A stretch of 64,000 nucleotides of DNA, from NCBI RefSeq assembly GCF_000152985.1, contig NZ_CH672395.1:700678-764677 (forward strand). The letters are read 5' to 3'. The translations under genes and the position numbers were made by a program. The stretch comes from Leeuwenhoekiella blandensis MED217. GTDB taxonomy: Bacteria; Bacteroidota; Bacteroidia; Flavobacteriales; Flavobacteriaceae. Position 1 is the stretch's first letter. Every line of letters begins with the position of its first letter. The notes beneath the pieces were generated by a model. The model was not told the DNA's origin. It was given only the letters and a program-made list of their open reading frames with translations, and did no database searches. This document shows, in pieces, positions 44,925 through 54,951 of the stretch.

Positions 44925-46619
44925 TTAATCTACTAGAGTAACCGTTAGATGCTCTCCTTCTTTTTCAACCTTAGCGAGTTTTTGCTTGGTAAGGCCTTTA
45001 ATTCCTTTATCCCATTTTTTATTGCTTAAACCAGAAGCTTCTTTTAAAGCGTCAAGTGCAATGCTTTGCTCCTTTTTCAGAATAGTGAAAATGGTTTTTT
45101 CTTCTTCTGTTAATTCCACTTTTTTGCGCTCAGGCTTCATTTGTGGGAAGAATAGTACTTCCTGTATAGATTGATTATTGGTCAAGAACATAATCAAACG
45201 ATCCATCCCTATTCCTAAACCAGAAGTTGGTGGCATCCCATATTCGAGGGCTCTTAAGAAGTCCTGATCAATAAATTCTGTCGCTTCATCGTCACCTTTT
45301 GCTGCGAGTTTAAGTTGCTCTTCAAAACGCTCACGCTGATCAATAGGATCATTCAATTCTGAATACGCATTGGCGATCTCTTTACCGCAAACCATTAATT
45401 CAAAACGCTCGGTTAGCTCAGGATTTTCACGATGTTCCTTACACAACGGACTCATCTCTTTTGGATAGTCTGTGATAAACGTAGGTTGTATGAAGTTACC
45501 TTCACATTTCTCACCAAAGATCTCATCGATCAATTTACCTTTACCCATAGTTTCATCAACCTCAAGTCCCATTCCTAAAGCTGCCTCGCGAAGTTCTGCT
45601 TCAGATTTTCCTGTGATATCAAAACCAGTGAATTGTTTGATTGCATCAGTCATCGTAACGCGTTTGTAGGGCGCTTTAAAATCTACTTTGTGTTCTCCAA
45701 AGGTAGCTTCAGTAGTACCGTTAACCGCTGTAGCGCAATGCTCGAGTAGCTTTTCGGTAAACGCCATCATCCAGTTGTAGTCTTTGTAGGCTACGTAGAT
45801 TTCCATAGCGGTAAATTCAGGATTGTGGGTGCGGTCCATTCCTTCATTTCTGAAGTTTTTTGAGAACTCATAAACACCATCAAAACCACCCACGATCAAT
45901 CTTTTTAGATACAGCTCGTTAGCAATTCTCAAATACAACGGAATGTCTAATGCGTTGTGGTGCGTAACAAAAGGTCGCGCTGCAGCACCTCCGGGAATAG
46001 ATTGTAGAATAGGAGTTTCTACTTCAAAATACCCTTTATCGTTAAAGAAATTACGCATTGCAGCAAATAGCTTGGTGCGTTTTACAAAAACGTCTTTAAC
46101 CTTTGGGTTTACCACAAGATCTGCATAACGCTGGCGATAACGCATTTCAGGATCGTTGAATTTATCAAATTCGTTTCCGTCTTTATCCACTTTAGGTAAT
46201 GGTAATGGTTTAAGTGCTTTGCTAAGCAGTGTGAATTTTTTAACCATTACGGTCTTTTCACCTACCTGAGTAGTAAAAAGTTCACCTTCAATACCTATAA
46301 AATCACCAATGTCTAGTAACTTTTTATAGACGTCATTGTATTGTGTTTTATCGTCTCCCGGGCAAATTTCGTCACGGTTAAAGTATACTTGAATGCGACC
46401 GGTTGAATCTTGCAACTCGGCAAATGAGGCTTTACCTTGAATTCTTCTAGACATCAATCTTCCGGCAATAACCACCTTCTTTCCGTCTTCAAAATCCTGT
46501 TTTATCTTTGCTGAAGTATGATCTACCGGATACAAATCTGCCGGATACGGATTTATGTTCAATTTGCGTAAACCTGCCAGTTTCTCGCGTCTAATAATTT
46601 CCTGTTCTGAAAGTTGCAT
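44925..46619 (-). CDS. lysS: Lysine--tRNA ligase (class II)
   Basis: A 564-residue enzyme that charges tRNA-Lys. N-terminal OB-fold anticodon-binding domain (KKVVIAGRLMSRRIQGKASF), then class II motifs: RYRQRYADLVVN, motif 2 FRNEGMDRTHNPEFTAMEIY, and motif 3 GLGIGMDRLIMFLT. A C-terminal extension of about 60 residues (EEEKTIFTILKKEQSIALDA) is common in flavobacterial LysS. Start is ATG 46619 (MQLSEQEII); an upstream in-frame start at 46673 overlaps the promoter. Confidence 0.96.
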   Translation of the reverse strand: MQLSEQEIIRREKLAGLRKLNINPYPADLYPVDHTSAKIKQDFEDGKKVVIAGRLMSRRIQGKASFAELQDSTGRIQVYFNRDEICPGDDKTQYNDVYKKLLDIGDFIGIEGELFTTQVGEKTVMVKKFTLLSKALKPLPLPKVDKDGNEFDKFNDPEMRYRQRYADLVVNPKVKDVFVKRTKLFAAMRNFFNDKGYFEVETPILQSIPGGAAARPFVTHHNALDIPLYLRIANELYLKRLIVGGFDGVYEFSKNFRNEGMDRTHNPEFTAMEIYVAYKDYNWMMAFTEKLLEHCATAVNGTTEATFGEHKVDFKAPYKRVTMTDAIKQFTGFDITGKSEAELREAALGMGLEVDETMGKGKLIDEIFGEKCEGNFIQPTFITDYPKEMSPLCKEHRENPELTERFELMVCGKEIANAYSELNDPIDQRERFEEQLKLAAKGDDEATEFIDQDFLRALEYGMPPTSGLGIGMDRLIMFLTNNQSIQEVLFFPQMKPERKKVELTEEEKTIFTILKKEQSIALDALKEASGLSNKKWDKGIKGLTKQKLAKVEKEGEHLTVTLVD

Positions 46620-46642
46620 AATGCTGTCTATATTTAAGCCCG

Positions 46643-46673
46643 CAAATATAGCAACTCGCAGTCGAGAAATCAA
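46643..46673 (-). promoter_or_regulatory. Promoter of lysS
   Basis: On the minus strand TTG (46673-46671), 20 bp, then TATATTTG (46650-46643): a perfect match to the Bacteroidota promoter. The predicted leader is under 25 nt. Confidence 0.8.
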
Positions 46674-46738
46674 TAACTGTAACGAAAGCTTATCATTTGT
46701 GTCTTATAGATCATCAATCATCATAAATCAAATCAAAA

Positions 46739-46891
46739 ATGAGTTTTTTTAGGGCGCTTATCGCCATCTTCTTGCCACCCTTGTCTGTACTGGATAAAGG
46801 CTGTGGTTCTGTTTTAATAGTAACGGTATTGTGGTTTTGCGGTTGGATTCCGGGAGTGATCGCTGCATTGGTCATTGTAAACAAGCGCTAA
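46739..46891 (+). CDS. YqaE/Pmp3 family small membrane protein, second copy (50 aa)
   Basis: The translation begins MSFFRALIAIFLPPLSVLDK and ends GWIPGVIAALVIVNKR. Two hydrophobic segments with LPPLSV and CGWIPGVIAALVIV place it in Pmp3/YqaE, closer to the typical form than the copy at 6864. It is divergent from lysS; lipB follows 65 bp downstream. Confidence 0.9.
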   Translation: MSFFRALIAIFLPPLSVLDKGCGSVLIVTVLWFCGWIPGVIAALVIVNKR

Positions 46892-46944
46892 TTAATTGAG
46901 CTATTTGATACTTCTGGTGGTTATGTGCTGGTTAAAATGTGTTG

Positions 46945-46952
46945 TATCTTTG
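46945..46952 (+). promoter_or_regulatory. Promoter -7 box at the lipB start
   Basis: TATCTTTG matches TAnnTTTG and ends only 4 bp before the lipB ATG, so the transcript would be leaderless or nearly so. No clear TTG at -33. Confidence 0.6.
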
Positions 46953-46956
46953 CCGT

Positions 46957-47670
46957 ATGAATAAGAAAGTAGAGGTACAGGATTTAGGAAATCGCGACTA
47001 CAAGGAAGTTTGGGATTATCAAGAGCAACTGTTTAAAGAGATTTTAGATCTAAAAATCAAAAACAGGCGTGAAGAAACTGATCTCGCTACGCCTAATCAC
47101 TTTTTGTTTGTTGAGCATCCACACGTGTATACTTTGGGTAAGAGCGGGGATATAAGTAATTTGCTCGTTTCTGAAGAGCAACTCCAGGCGAAAAATGCTA
47201 CTTTTTATAAAATCAACAGAGGCGGGGATATCACGTATCATGGCCCTGGTCAAATTGTAGGCTATCCTATTTTAGATCTTGAAAATTTCTTTACCGATAT
47301 TCATAAATACTTAAGGCTTCTGGAAGAAACCATCATTTTAACTTTGGCAGAATATGGTTTGAAAGCCGAACGTTCTGAAGGTGAAACCGGAGTTTGGCTA
47401 GATGTTGGAACTCCGTTTGCACGAAAGATCTGTGCGATGGGTGTACGTGCCAGTAGATGGGTGACAATGCACGGTTTTGCATTTAATGTAAATGCTAATC
47501 TGGGATACTTTGATAATATTGTTCCCTGCGGAATTAAAGAGAAAGCAGTGACCTCGCTTAACGTAGAGTTAGGTCGCAGTGAAGTGCCTCTTGATGAAGT
47601 AAAGCCAAAGCTTCTAAAACATTTTTCTGATTTATTTGAGGCAGAATTGGTAGAAAAAGCGAGCGTATAG
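46957..47670 (+). CDS. lipB: Octanoyl-ACP:protein N-octanoyltransferase
   Basis: A 237-residue enzyme moving octanoyl groups from acyl carrier protein to lipoyl domains. Signatures: HVYTLGKSGD, RGGDITYHGPGQIVGYPILD, WVTMHGFAFNVN, and the acyl-carrying Cys191 in IVPCGIKEKAVTSL with the nearby Lys. Start ATG 46957; a longer frame from 46939 would begin inside the -7 box. Its stop is directly next to the stop of the convergent gene. Confidence 0.96.
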   Translation: MNKKVEVQDLGNRDYKEVWDYQEQLFKEILDLKIKNRREETDLATPNHFLFVEHPHVYTLGKSGDISNLLVSEEQLQAKNATFYKINRGGDITYHGPGQIVGYPILDLENFFTDIHKYLRLLEETIILTLAEYGLKAERSEGETGVWLDVGTPFARKICAMGVRASRWVTMHGFAFNVNANLGYFDNIVPCGIKEKAVTSLNVELGRSEVPLDEVKPKLLKHFSDLFEAELVEKASV

Positions 47671-48354
47671 CTAAAATTTTAAATCGGTTAAAAGGTTAAT
47701 GCCTGTGATAGCGCCTTCAAGATTATAATCTACTTGTTTTATCAAGCCAATGTCTTCTGCAAACCATTGCTTTACGCTTCCGGTATTGTTATTTTGAGGT
47801 CTCATATGTGTTTTCGATTCGATCAAATAACATTCAAAAGTACCTGCAGGCGTATTGATCGTTTCTTTTGATGTCACAATTCTATCGGTAAGAAAATAAT
47901 GTAAACGGTGTTTTATAGGAGTGACTTCGATCTCAATTGTATAATCGGCATTGCTTAGTTTTTGGCCTACGTGTAATTCTTTAGGTATGGAAAGACTGCT
48001 TGAGGTAGCGTTCAAATCCATATTATGAAATTCTTCAAAAACATATGCAGGAATGATATTTTTATTGTTGATCAAGAGAGCAGCGTCGTTACATTCTATA
48101 GTATAATATTTTTCTTTTTCGGTAGTTGTTGTGTCTCTATTTGTTTGTGCAATAATTGCTTTTCTTCCATCAGCAGTATTGAAAGTGCCAGTAACATTGA
48201 AATGACTAACCTCAATTAAATTATTGGAGCTGCCGTAGAAGGAAATTTCAAACGAGGTGTTTTCTGAGAGCGAACTATCTTCGGTGCACAAATTCTGAGC
48301 GCAAAGACTACTAGATATCAAACTACCTATTAGAAAAAGAGTTGAGGTTTTCAT
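47671..48354 (-). CDS. Exported TapB/DUF3108-like protein
   Basis: A 227-residue protein: signal peptide MKTSTLFLIGSLISSSLCAQ, then a beta-rich domain with TAD- and TLP-type strands. The segment SKETINTPAGTFECYLIESK and the end WFAEDIGLIKQVDYN resemble TapB-type proteins of Bacteroidota. Function unknown. ATG 48354 opens the signal peptide; the frame extends upstream to 48399 without support. Confidence 0.65.
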   Translation of the reverse strand: MKTSTLFLIGSLISSSLCAQNLCTEDSSLSENTSFEISFYGSSNNLIEVSHFNVTGTFNTADGRKAIIAQTNRDTTTTEKEKYYTIECNDAALLINNKNIIPAYVFEEFHNMDLNATSSSLSIPKELHVGQKLSNADYTIEIEVTPIKHRLHYFLTDRIVTSKETINTPAGTFECYLIESKTHMRPQNNNTGSVKQWFAEDIGLIKQVDYNLEGAITGINLLTDLKF

Positions 48355-48462
48355 AAGCTGTTTTTTAATGCTACAAACGTGTAGGGGAAACAGCGTCACA
48401 GTATTGAGGATTACTGAGTAGGGAGCTATCAGAACTTAAAGGTAGAAGTTGAGGTGCATTTT

Positions 48463-48484
48463 TAAAAGAGGCAAAACCCCTTTT
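48463..48484 (-). terminator. Probable terminator
   Basis: On the minus strand AAAAGGGG pairs with CCTCTTTT (one G-U) around a short loop. It lies 29 bp after the stop of the 827-residue lipoprotein gene. Confidence 0.5.
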
Positions 48485-48512
48485 AACATTTTGTTTTTAA
48501 GTGGTTTATAAG

Positions 48513-50996
48513 TTAGTTGATCTGGTAAATGATGATGCTGTCAGGTTCTCCTTTAGTTACGAAGCCTAAGTCGGTAGCTGAGTTCAAGCTGCCAAAATCG
48601 AGTTCAGAAGCCCCATAAACCGGAAAGTTAGGAAGTAAATTCCCGTCGCTTCCGTAAACATATACTTTATTATTCTGTAAATCGGTGAGTGTGACGTAAT
48701 AGGCATTTTTAACTTTAAGAACTTGGAGTCCCTTATAAATACCTAGATCAATGGTGATCTTTTTGTTGTTTATACTAAGTTGTTCAGGGGTAAGAATCGC
48801 TTCGGTTTTTTGTAGGCGATCATATTGTGTATCACTTCCTGATTGAAGTTGCTTGCGCGTGATTTTTCCGCTTTGCGAAATGCTTGAAAGCGTTCCATTT
48901 TTTTCAAATACCAGAAAGTTATTGGCTTTTTCAAAAACAGGTTGGTCTGAAAAGGCAAAAGTTTCTGTGGTTTTGATGCGCGTCTCTCCACGACGATTTA
49001 AAATTTCAAGTTGGCCGTTCTCAAGCTGGATTACGATATAATCTTTAGTTCCAAACCTTATGTGTTGTGGTGCGTTTTTAAGCGTTGAAGGCGCTTGGGT
49101 ATAGGTGAAACCCTTCACTTTTTTTCCTTCTCGGTCAAGCATCGTTAACGCGCTGCCTTGTGCGATGATAAAACGATAATCACGGCTTCTGTCGTAATCA
49201 AAAACGGCAAGTGGTTGAGTGATCTCAGAATAATCCTTGTCAAAAGGTTGAACGATTGTGCCGTCACTCGCAATGATATAAAAATGAGAAGGCGTGGTGA
49301 AAGCATATTGCAATCGACCATTTTTATATAGATCAACCTGCTGAATTTCTCCTAAAATAGGACCATCAAGCTCTTTTTTCCATTCGATTTTTCCGCTAGC
49401 GTTGATGTGATATAAAGTGTTGCTGATGTCTTGAACTAAAATGTTTTGACCTTTTGTACGGTAATTATGCAACATCTGTGGAGCATTAAGGAGGTCTTTA
49501 TCTAGCGTGACGCTAGCTACCTGTACGATCTGAGAAGCTTCAGTTTTCGCTGAAATTTTATGCGTTAGTGCATTTACATAGGTGAAATCATCTGCTTGAA
49601 CCAACTGAAGCATCACTGCCGGATAATCAGTAAAATCGATTTGATTAAGAATTTTACCCTGTTTTTTGCTCAGTTTCTCACTGATGTATCCTGAAAGTAT
49701 TTCGGTATTTCCGTAATAAGAAAGTGTTGAGGCGTCACTCATCTTTTTTGACAATTCAGAAAAACCTACAGTATTCTTGAGCGTTGCGTCATTCTGATAA
49801 TTTGCGATGAAATCCTTTAGATGCGTGAGCGTATTTGTAAATACCAAGTGGTTTTCAACAAAACCGTAATAATGTGTAATTCCCGGGTTTAAAAGTTCTT
49901 TGTAAGCTTCTTCTAAAAAGGTAGAGTCTGATACTTGGTATATTGGCAAGTCTCTAAAACGCTCGATCTCTGTAGAAATGGGCGCGAGAGCAAGTTCTGA
50001 TGCAGAAACATTACCACTGTTTGCAAGCAATAACTGATCTGTTTGTGTGTAAACCACAGCTACTTCATCTATTGATTTAAAAAACGCTTCGTTAGCAACC
50101 GTAAATTCTTTTGCAGAAGCATTGCGTTTAGCAGCCAGATTTTCTTTATAGGTCTCCCAATCAGGATTACTGAAACTAACAACTGCTCGACTTTGTGCCG
50201 GAGCAACAGCTGGTAATTTTGAACTAGCGGGTTTTAAACCGTTTAAAAGATCGAGCGTTTGATTGCCATCTTGAGACGAAGTAAGTACACCGCTAAAGTT
50301 TAGGGCGTCTTTATTATCAAGATCAATATCCAGCGCAAGCCAATTGAAAGGAGTCTGCGAAGATTGAAACTTTAATTGCGGAATAGTATGTTTAAGTATG
50401 CGTTTGTAATAAGAGCCTTTTATATAGAGATTAGGGCTTGAGCTATTACTTGTTTTGATCATTTGTTCTAAGGAAGCGTCAATAGGATCTCTGCCGGTGT
50501 TATTTTGTAGGATGGCATTTTCCAGAACAAGTTTTGACGTGCTGGCAATAAAGAAAGCATCCTTAGAAAAAAAGTGAAGATAGTCGTCGTTGATTGCAAC
50601 AGAATTGATTGTAGTGCCCTCGTAGTCATAAGTTTGTGCTTGCTGATTAAAAGAAGAATCCTTACTGATTAGTTTAGGATGATTTTTGGTTATGAGCGCA
50701 AGATCAAAATCATCATCACCTAAGGCAACAAAAGATAGATAGGTGTCATCTTGCGGTTCAAAATGTTGAAAAAGCGCAGCGTAAGCACTTAGGCTTTGGT
50801 GTAGTTGTGTTTCTTTGAGTAGGTTTATTGGCTCATTAACTTGTAAAGAAGCTTCAAAATCTTCCCAGTCTGGAATTCGAACTATAGCAGCCGATTTTTG
50901 CGGAATGAGATGTATGAGATTTGTGCTGGTGCTAGGGGCTTGTTCGCAATTTAAAAGTAAAAGGAGGAAACCGAATGCTAGAGCTATCTTCCGCAT
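48513..50996 (-). CDS. Large lipoprotein, DUF3352-like N-terminus and propeller-like C-terminus
   Basis: An 827-residue protein. The signal peptide ends in a lipobox (LLLLNC). The first ~500 residues, from LIPQKSAAIVRIPDWEDFEA, resemble DUF3352-type regions with repeated SFLEEAYKELLNPG-like segments. The last ~300 residues carry beta-propeller-like strands (NASGKIEWKKELDGPILGEI, LLPNFPVYGASELDFGSL). No catalytic motif. It precedes TapB-like gene 47671 and follows rnhB on the same strand, 69 bp apart. Confidence 0.65.
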   Translation of the reverse strand: MRKIALAFGFLLLLLNCEQAPSTSTNLIHLIPQKSAAIVRIPDWEDFEASLQVNEPINLLKETQLHQSLSAYAALFQHFEPQDDTYLSFVALGDDDFDLALITKNHPKLISKDSSFNQQAQTYDYEGTTINSVAINDDYLHFFSKDAFFIASTSKLVLENAILQNNTGRDPIDASLEQMIKTSNSSSPNLYIKGSYYKRILKHTIPQLKFQSSQTPFNWLALDIDLDNKDALNFSGVLTSSQDGNQTLDLLNGLKPASSKLPAVAPAQSRAVVSFSNPDWETYKENLAAKRNASAKEFTVANEAFFKSIDEVAVVYTQTDQLLLANSGNVSASELALAPISTEIERFRDLPIYQVSDSTFLEEAYKELLNPGITHYYGFVENHLVFTNTLTHLKDFIANYQNDATLKNTVGFSELSKKMSDASTLSYYGNTEILSGYISEKLSKKQGKILNQIDFTDYPAVMLQLVQADDFTYVNALTHKISAKTEASQIVQVASVTLDKDLLNAPQMLHNYRTKGQNILVQDISNTLYHINASGKIEWKKELDGPILGEIQQVDLYKNGRLQYAFTTPSHFYIIASDGTIVQPFDKDYSEITQPLAVFDYDRSRDYRFIIAQGSALTMLDREGKKVKGFTYTQAPSTLKNAPQHIRFGTKDYIVIQLENGQLEILNRRGETRIKTTETFAFSDQPVFEKANNFLVFEKNGTLSSISQSGKITRKQLQSGSDTQYDRLQKTEAILTPEQLSINNKKITIDLGIYKGLQVLKVKNAYYVTLTDLQNNKVYVYGSDGNLLPNFPVYGASELDFGSLNSATDLGFVTKGEPDSIIIYQIN

Positions 50997-51065
50997 GCTT
51001 AAGTAAGTTTTAAGTGTTAATGCAAAGGTAAGTACTCTTTATAGAGCAGTATTGTTGAAATTCTC

Positions 51066-51668
51066 TTAAATGTCTAACCGAAGTTGTTCGGGAAGTTGCT
51101 TAAAGCTTTTGCGATGATGTGAAGTGATTCCAAATTCTTTGATGGCCTGTCTGTGTTCTTTTGTGGGATAGCCTTTGTTTTTTTTCCAATTATAATGAGG
51201 GAATTGCATATGCAAGTCCGTCATATAACGATCTCGTTCCGTTTTTGCCAATACAGAAGCCGCGGCTATAGACAAGAACTTACTGTCTCCTTTAATGATG
51301 CATTCGTGTGAGCATTCTTTATAAGGTTTGAAGCGATTGCCGTCAACCAAGATATGTTGCGGTTGCTGCTTGAGCTTTTCAATAGCAAGGTGCATCGCTT
51401 TAATGGAGGCATTTAAAATATTGATCTCATCTATTTCTTCTGGGAATACGTGAGCGATACCAAAGGCAAGCGCTTCCTGTTCTATAACAGGTCGCAATAA
51501 TTCTCGTGATTTATGCGTAAGTAATTTAGAATCAGTTAAAATCTTGTTTTTGAAGGATTGTGGTAGGATCACCGCGGCTGCAGTTACTGGTCCTGCAAGG
51601 CATCCGCGTCCGGCTTCATCAATGCCACATTCAGTCAATATATTTTGAGAATACGATTTTAAAGACAT
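51066..51668 (-). CDS. rnhB: Ribonuclease HII
   Basis: A 200-residue enzyme cutting RNA in RNA-DNA hybrids, including single ribonucleotides. Catalytic acids are visible: Asp17/Glu18 in GIDEAGRG, the Asp in HILVDGNRF, and the Asp region of [20 protein letters not shown]. Length and start are typical. Probably co-transcribed with the lipoprotein gene downstream. Confidence 0.96.
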   Translation of the reverse strand: MSLKSYSQNILTECGIDEAGRGCLAGPVTAAAVILPQSFKNKILTDSKLLTHKSRELLRPVIEQEALAFGIAHVFPEEIDEINILNASIKAMHLAIEKLKQQPQHILVDGNRFKPYKECSHECIIKGDSKFLSIAAASVLAKTERDRYMTDLHMQFPHYNWKKNKGYPTKEHRQAIKEFGITSHHRKSFKQLPEQLRLDI

Positions 51669-51750
51669 GTTTTGGTTTTTATTTTTCTGGAAATCAAACG
51701 CTTCTGAAAAATTAATATGTTTCTTAAATAATTGTTAATGCATTTAGTAA

Positions 51751-51760
51751 AACGTTGTAG
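51751..51760 (+). promoter_or_regulatory. Conserved 10-mer upstream of susC copy 1
   Basis: AACGTTGTAG lies 148 bp before the ATG. The same 10-mer lies 146 bp before the ATG of the second susC (56512), the difference matching one small indel in the leader. It contains a TTG that could be a -33 element. Confidence 0.45.
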
Positions 51761-51837
51761 ATTTTATAAAAACCAATCTATATAAGCCTTTGTTTTTACA
51801 TTTTTAACATTTTAATTTAAGTTTATGTTAAGAATTA

Positions 51838-52176
51838 TATTGCAATTCTAAGAAAGTTTTAAGATGTTTGCGACGGCTAATTCAAATAAATTAATTTTAT
51901 GAAATCAAAAATTACGTGGTGCTTGGCGCTAGGTTTGCTGTTTTTAACACAGCTGACTTTCGCTCAGCAGAAAACTGTTACCGGAACGGTAACTGATGGG
52001 GAGGGGTTACCGCTCCCTGGTGTAAACATTGTGGTTCAAGGAACTACAAATGGTACTCAAACAGATTTTGATGGTAATTACTCCATCAATGCACAGGTAA
52101 ATCAAGTTTTGGTGTTTACCTATGTAGGTTTTGAAGAGCAGCAAAAAACTGTAGGGTCTGCTTCTACAATTAATGT
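51838..52176 (+). repeat. Duplicated susC 5' block, copy 1
   Basis: This 339-bp block covers the last 61 bp of leader, signal peptide and the carboxypeptidase-like domain. It matches 56598-56934 with about 10 substitutions and two single-base indels counted by eye (about 97% identity). Identity stops abruptly at both ends. Confidence 0.85.
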
Positions 52177-54946
52177 TCAGTTGACTGCAGGAGAATCTTT
52201 AGACGAGGTTATTGTAGTTGGATTTGGAGAGCAAACAAGAAAATCTTTAACAACTTCGGTGGCGAAGGTTGAGGCTGAGGAAATTAAGTCTATTGCAACA
52301 CCTACAATTTCTGGAGCCTTACAAGGTGCAGCTAATGGTTTGCAAGTAAACCAAAACTCTGGTGCTCCTGGTGGTGCATTTTCTGTAAGAGTTCGTGGAG
52401 CTAGTTCTATCAATGGATCTAATGAACCACTTTACGTTGTTGATGGCGTTCCAGTTCTTTCTGGAAGTATTGGTTCAAATGCTGTTGGAGGACAGACTAA
52501 TGACGTTATTGCAAACTTGAATTTCAGTGATATTGAATCAATTCAAGTGTTGAAAGACGCTTCTTCTGCTGCTATTTATGGTGCTCGTGGGGCTAATGGA
52601 GTTGTTTTGATAACTACTAAAGAAGGTAAGGCTGGAAAATTTCAAATAGAAATTAACTCTTACACTGGTTTTCAAGAGGAAATTAAGCGTTATGAAGTGT
52701 TTACTGCAGGTGAGTATTTTAGATGGGCTGATATAGCTTTAGATTCGCAATTTGGTACAGATGGAGCTGGTATATGGTCTAATGCTTTTGGCTACACTGC
52801 TTCAGAAGAGTTTTACAATTCAGACTTTGGTGATACATATGTAGATGCCATCTATAGAGAGGGTTCGCCAATTGTAAAGCAAATAGATGCAACGCTATCT
52901 GGGGGTTCTGAAAAAGCTAGATTTTATGTAAACTTTACAGATTTTAAACAGGTGGGGGTTCTTAAGGGGCAGGATTTTGATAGAAGGTCATTAACATTTA
53001 ATGGGAATTTTCAAGCCTCTGATAAGCTTAGTATTGATGTTGGAACTACTATCTCGCAATCTGACAACTCTCGTGTAAATGGAGATAATAATATTTATGG
53101 TGCTCTAACAACTTCAGTGCTTGAAATACCCGGTAACGATTTGTTTAATGAGGATGGTACATATAATACAGCTCCTTTCACATTTTCCAATCCTTTGCAG
53201 AATGCTTTAGTTGATCAAAATGACTCTAGAACTTTTAGAATGTTTTCTAACTTAGGCTTAACATATAAGCTTACAGACAATCTAACATTGAATTCTAGAG
53301 GGTCTTTGGAGAGAATTGATTTTAAAGAATTGATTTTTACTCCAGCTACGACAAGAAGAGGAGCGCCTTCAAATGGTTCTACTACTAAAGAGATTAGGAT
53401 GATCAATAGATGGAATGTTACCAATACATTGAATTATGTTAAAAATATTGGTGATAATTTCAATATTAATGCATTAGGAGGTTTTTCTTTTGAAGGTACA
53501 AACATTGATAACACAGGTTTAAACGGTACTGGTTTGCCGGCAGGTCTTATGTATCCAGCATCGGCTGCAGTGCCAATTACTGCAGATAACTCTATTACAG
53601 AGAGTAAAATTTTCTCTTATTTTGGAAGAGTAGGACTCTCTTATCAAGATAAGCTATTTTTAGAAGGGACGATGAGAGCGGATGCTTCTTCTGTTTTTGG
53701 TTCAGGAAACGCAATTGGATATTTTCCAGCTGTATCAGGAGGTTATCTAATTTCAGAAGAGGATTGGTTTAAAAACAATGTTCTGACCAACTTTAAGGCA
53801 AGAGCATCTTGGGGGCAAACGGGTAATCAATCTGGTATTGGTAATTTTGGTTCAAGATTCTTAGCTGGTGTTTCTGGATATGGTCCTAGGCCAGGAACCT
53901 CTATTGTGCAACTTGGTGCACCAGATTTATCTTGGGAAACTACTACACAAATAGATTTAGGAGCTGATATTACTCTTTTTGATAGAATTGATATTACTTA
54001 TGATTACTATAATAAAGAGACTACTGACGTTTTGTTGTCTAGACCTTTAAGGAATTCATCTGGATTTTTATCAGTTGCAGCTAACGTAGGTGAGATTAGA
54101 AATACTGGTCATGAGGTTTCCATTAATGCACGTATTTTAACGGGAGAATTTACCTGGACGTCACAATTTCAGGCTGCATACCTAGAAAATGAAATACTTT
54201 CTTTACAAACAGATGCAGCAGGTGAGTTTATTCCAATTGATGCAGGTTTTGCTACAAGATTAGCGGTTGGTCAGCCTTTAGGGGCATTCTACGGTTTGTT
54301 AGCAGACGGTTTATGGCAAGAAGGAGATGATATTCCTCAGGCTCTTGTTGATAGAGGTGTTCAGCCGGGAGATAGAAGATACGTTGATGTTAATGGAGAT
54401 GGAAATATCAATGCAAATGATAGAGCTTTTATGGGTAATCCTTTGCCTAAATGGACAGGGAATTTTAGAAATACATTTACTTATAAAGGTTTTGATCTAT
54501 CTGGGAATTTTCAATTTGAAGAAGATAAAGATATCTTTAATAATTCTAATGCGTTTGGAGGAGCTAGTGGTAGTGTAAACTTTAATAAGTTTAGAAGTCA
54601 ATTAAATTATTGGACTCCAGAAAATACAGATACTGATTTGCCAAGGCCTCGAAGAGGTTCTTTACAATCATATAATAATCAGGATAGTTCAGCCTTTATT
54701 GAAGATGCTTCATATGTGCGTTTAAAAGAGGTTGTATTGGGGTATACTTTTAGCCCTGAAATGTTAGGAAGGGACCTTTCTTTAAGAGTTTATATTGGTG
54801 GAGATAATTTAGTGACTTGGACAGATTATTCTGGACTTGATCCTGAAGTTAACACATTTGGTAATTCAAACGCTTCTAGAGGAACTGACTTTTTTACTCA
54901 AGGTTTAAATAAAGTCTACAAACTAGGTTTTAACCTTAAATTTTAA
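51899..54946 (+). CDS. SusC-like TonB-dependent outer-membrane transporter
   Basis: A 1015-residue protein: signal peptide ending LTFAQ, carboxypeptidase-like domain (KTVTGTVTDGEGLPLPGVNI), TonB-box-like segment (SLDEVIVVGFGEQ), plug (LYVVDGVPVLSGS, VLKDASSAAIYGARGANGVV) and a large barrel ending in Phe (YKLGFNLKF). SusC-type proteins import glycans or peptides together with a SusD lipoprotein; the SusD partner follows after 5 bp. Substrate unknown because no degradative enzyme is adjacent. Confidence 0.95.
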   Translation: MKSKITWCLALGLLFLTQLTFAQQKTVTGTVTDGEGLPLPGVNIVVQGTTNGTQTDFDGNYSINAQVNQVLVFTYVGFEEQQKTVGSASTINVQLTAGESLDEVIVVGFGEQTRKSLTTSVAKVEAEEIKSIATPTISGALQGAANGLQVNQNSGAPGGAFSVRVRGASSINGSNEPLYVVDGVPVLSGSIGSNAVGGQTNDVIANLNFSDIESIQVLKDASSAAIYGARGANGVVLITTKEGKAGKFQIEINSYTGFQEEIKRYEVFTAGEYFRWADIALDSQFGTDGAGIWSNAFGYTASEEFYNSDFGDTYVDAIYREGSPIVKQIDATLSGGSEKARFYVNFTDFKQVGVLKGQDFDRRSLTFNGNFQASDKLSIDVGTTISQSDNSRVNGDNNIYGALTTSVLEIPGNDLFNEDGTYNTAPFTFSNPLQNALVDQNDSRTFRMFSNLGLTYKLTDNLTLNSRGSLERIDFKELIFTPATTRRGAPSNGSTTKEIRMINRWNVTNTLNYVKNIGDNFNINALGGFSFEGTNIDNTGLNGTGLPAGLMYPASAAVPITADNSITESKIFSYFGRVGLSYQDKLFLEGTMRADASSVFGSGNAIGYFPAVSGGYLISEEDWFKNNVLTNFKARASWGQTGNQSGIGNFGSRFLAGVSGYGPRPGTSIVQLGAPDLSWETTTQIDLGADITLFDRIDITYDYYNKETTDVLLSRPLRNSSGFLSVAANVGEIRNTGHEVSINARILTGEFTWTSQFQAAYLENEILSLQTDAAGEFIPIDAGFATRLAVGQPLGAFYGLLADGLWQEGDDIPQALVDRGVQPGDRRYVDVNGDGNINANDRAFMGNPLPKWTGNFRNTFTYKGFDLSGNFQFEEDKDIFNNSNAFGGASGSVNFNKFRSQLNYWTPENTDTDLPRPRRGSLQSYNNQDSSAFIEDASYVRLKEVVLGYTFSPEMLGRDLSLRVYIGGDNLVTWTDYSGLDPEVNTFGNSNASRGTDFFTQGLNKVYKLGFNLKF

Positions 54947-54951
54947 GAAAT

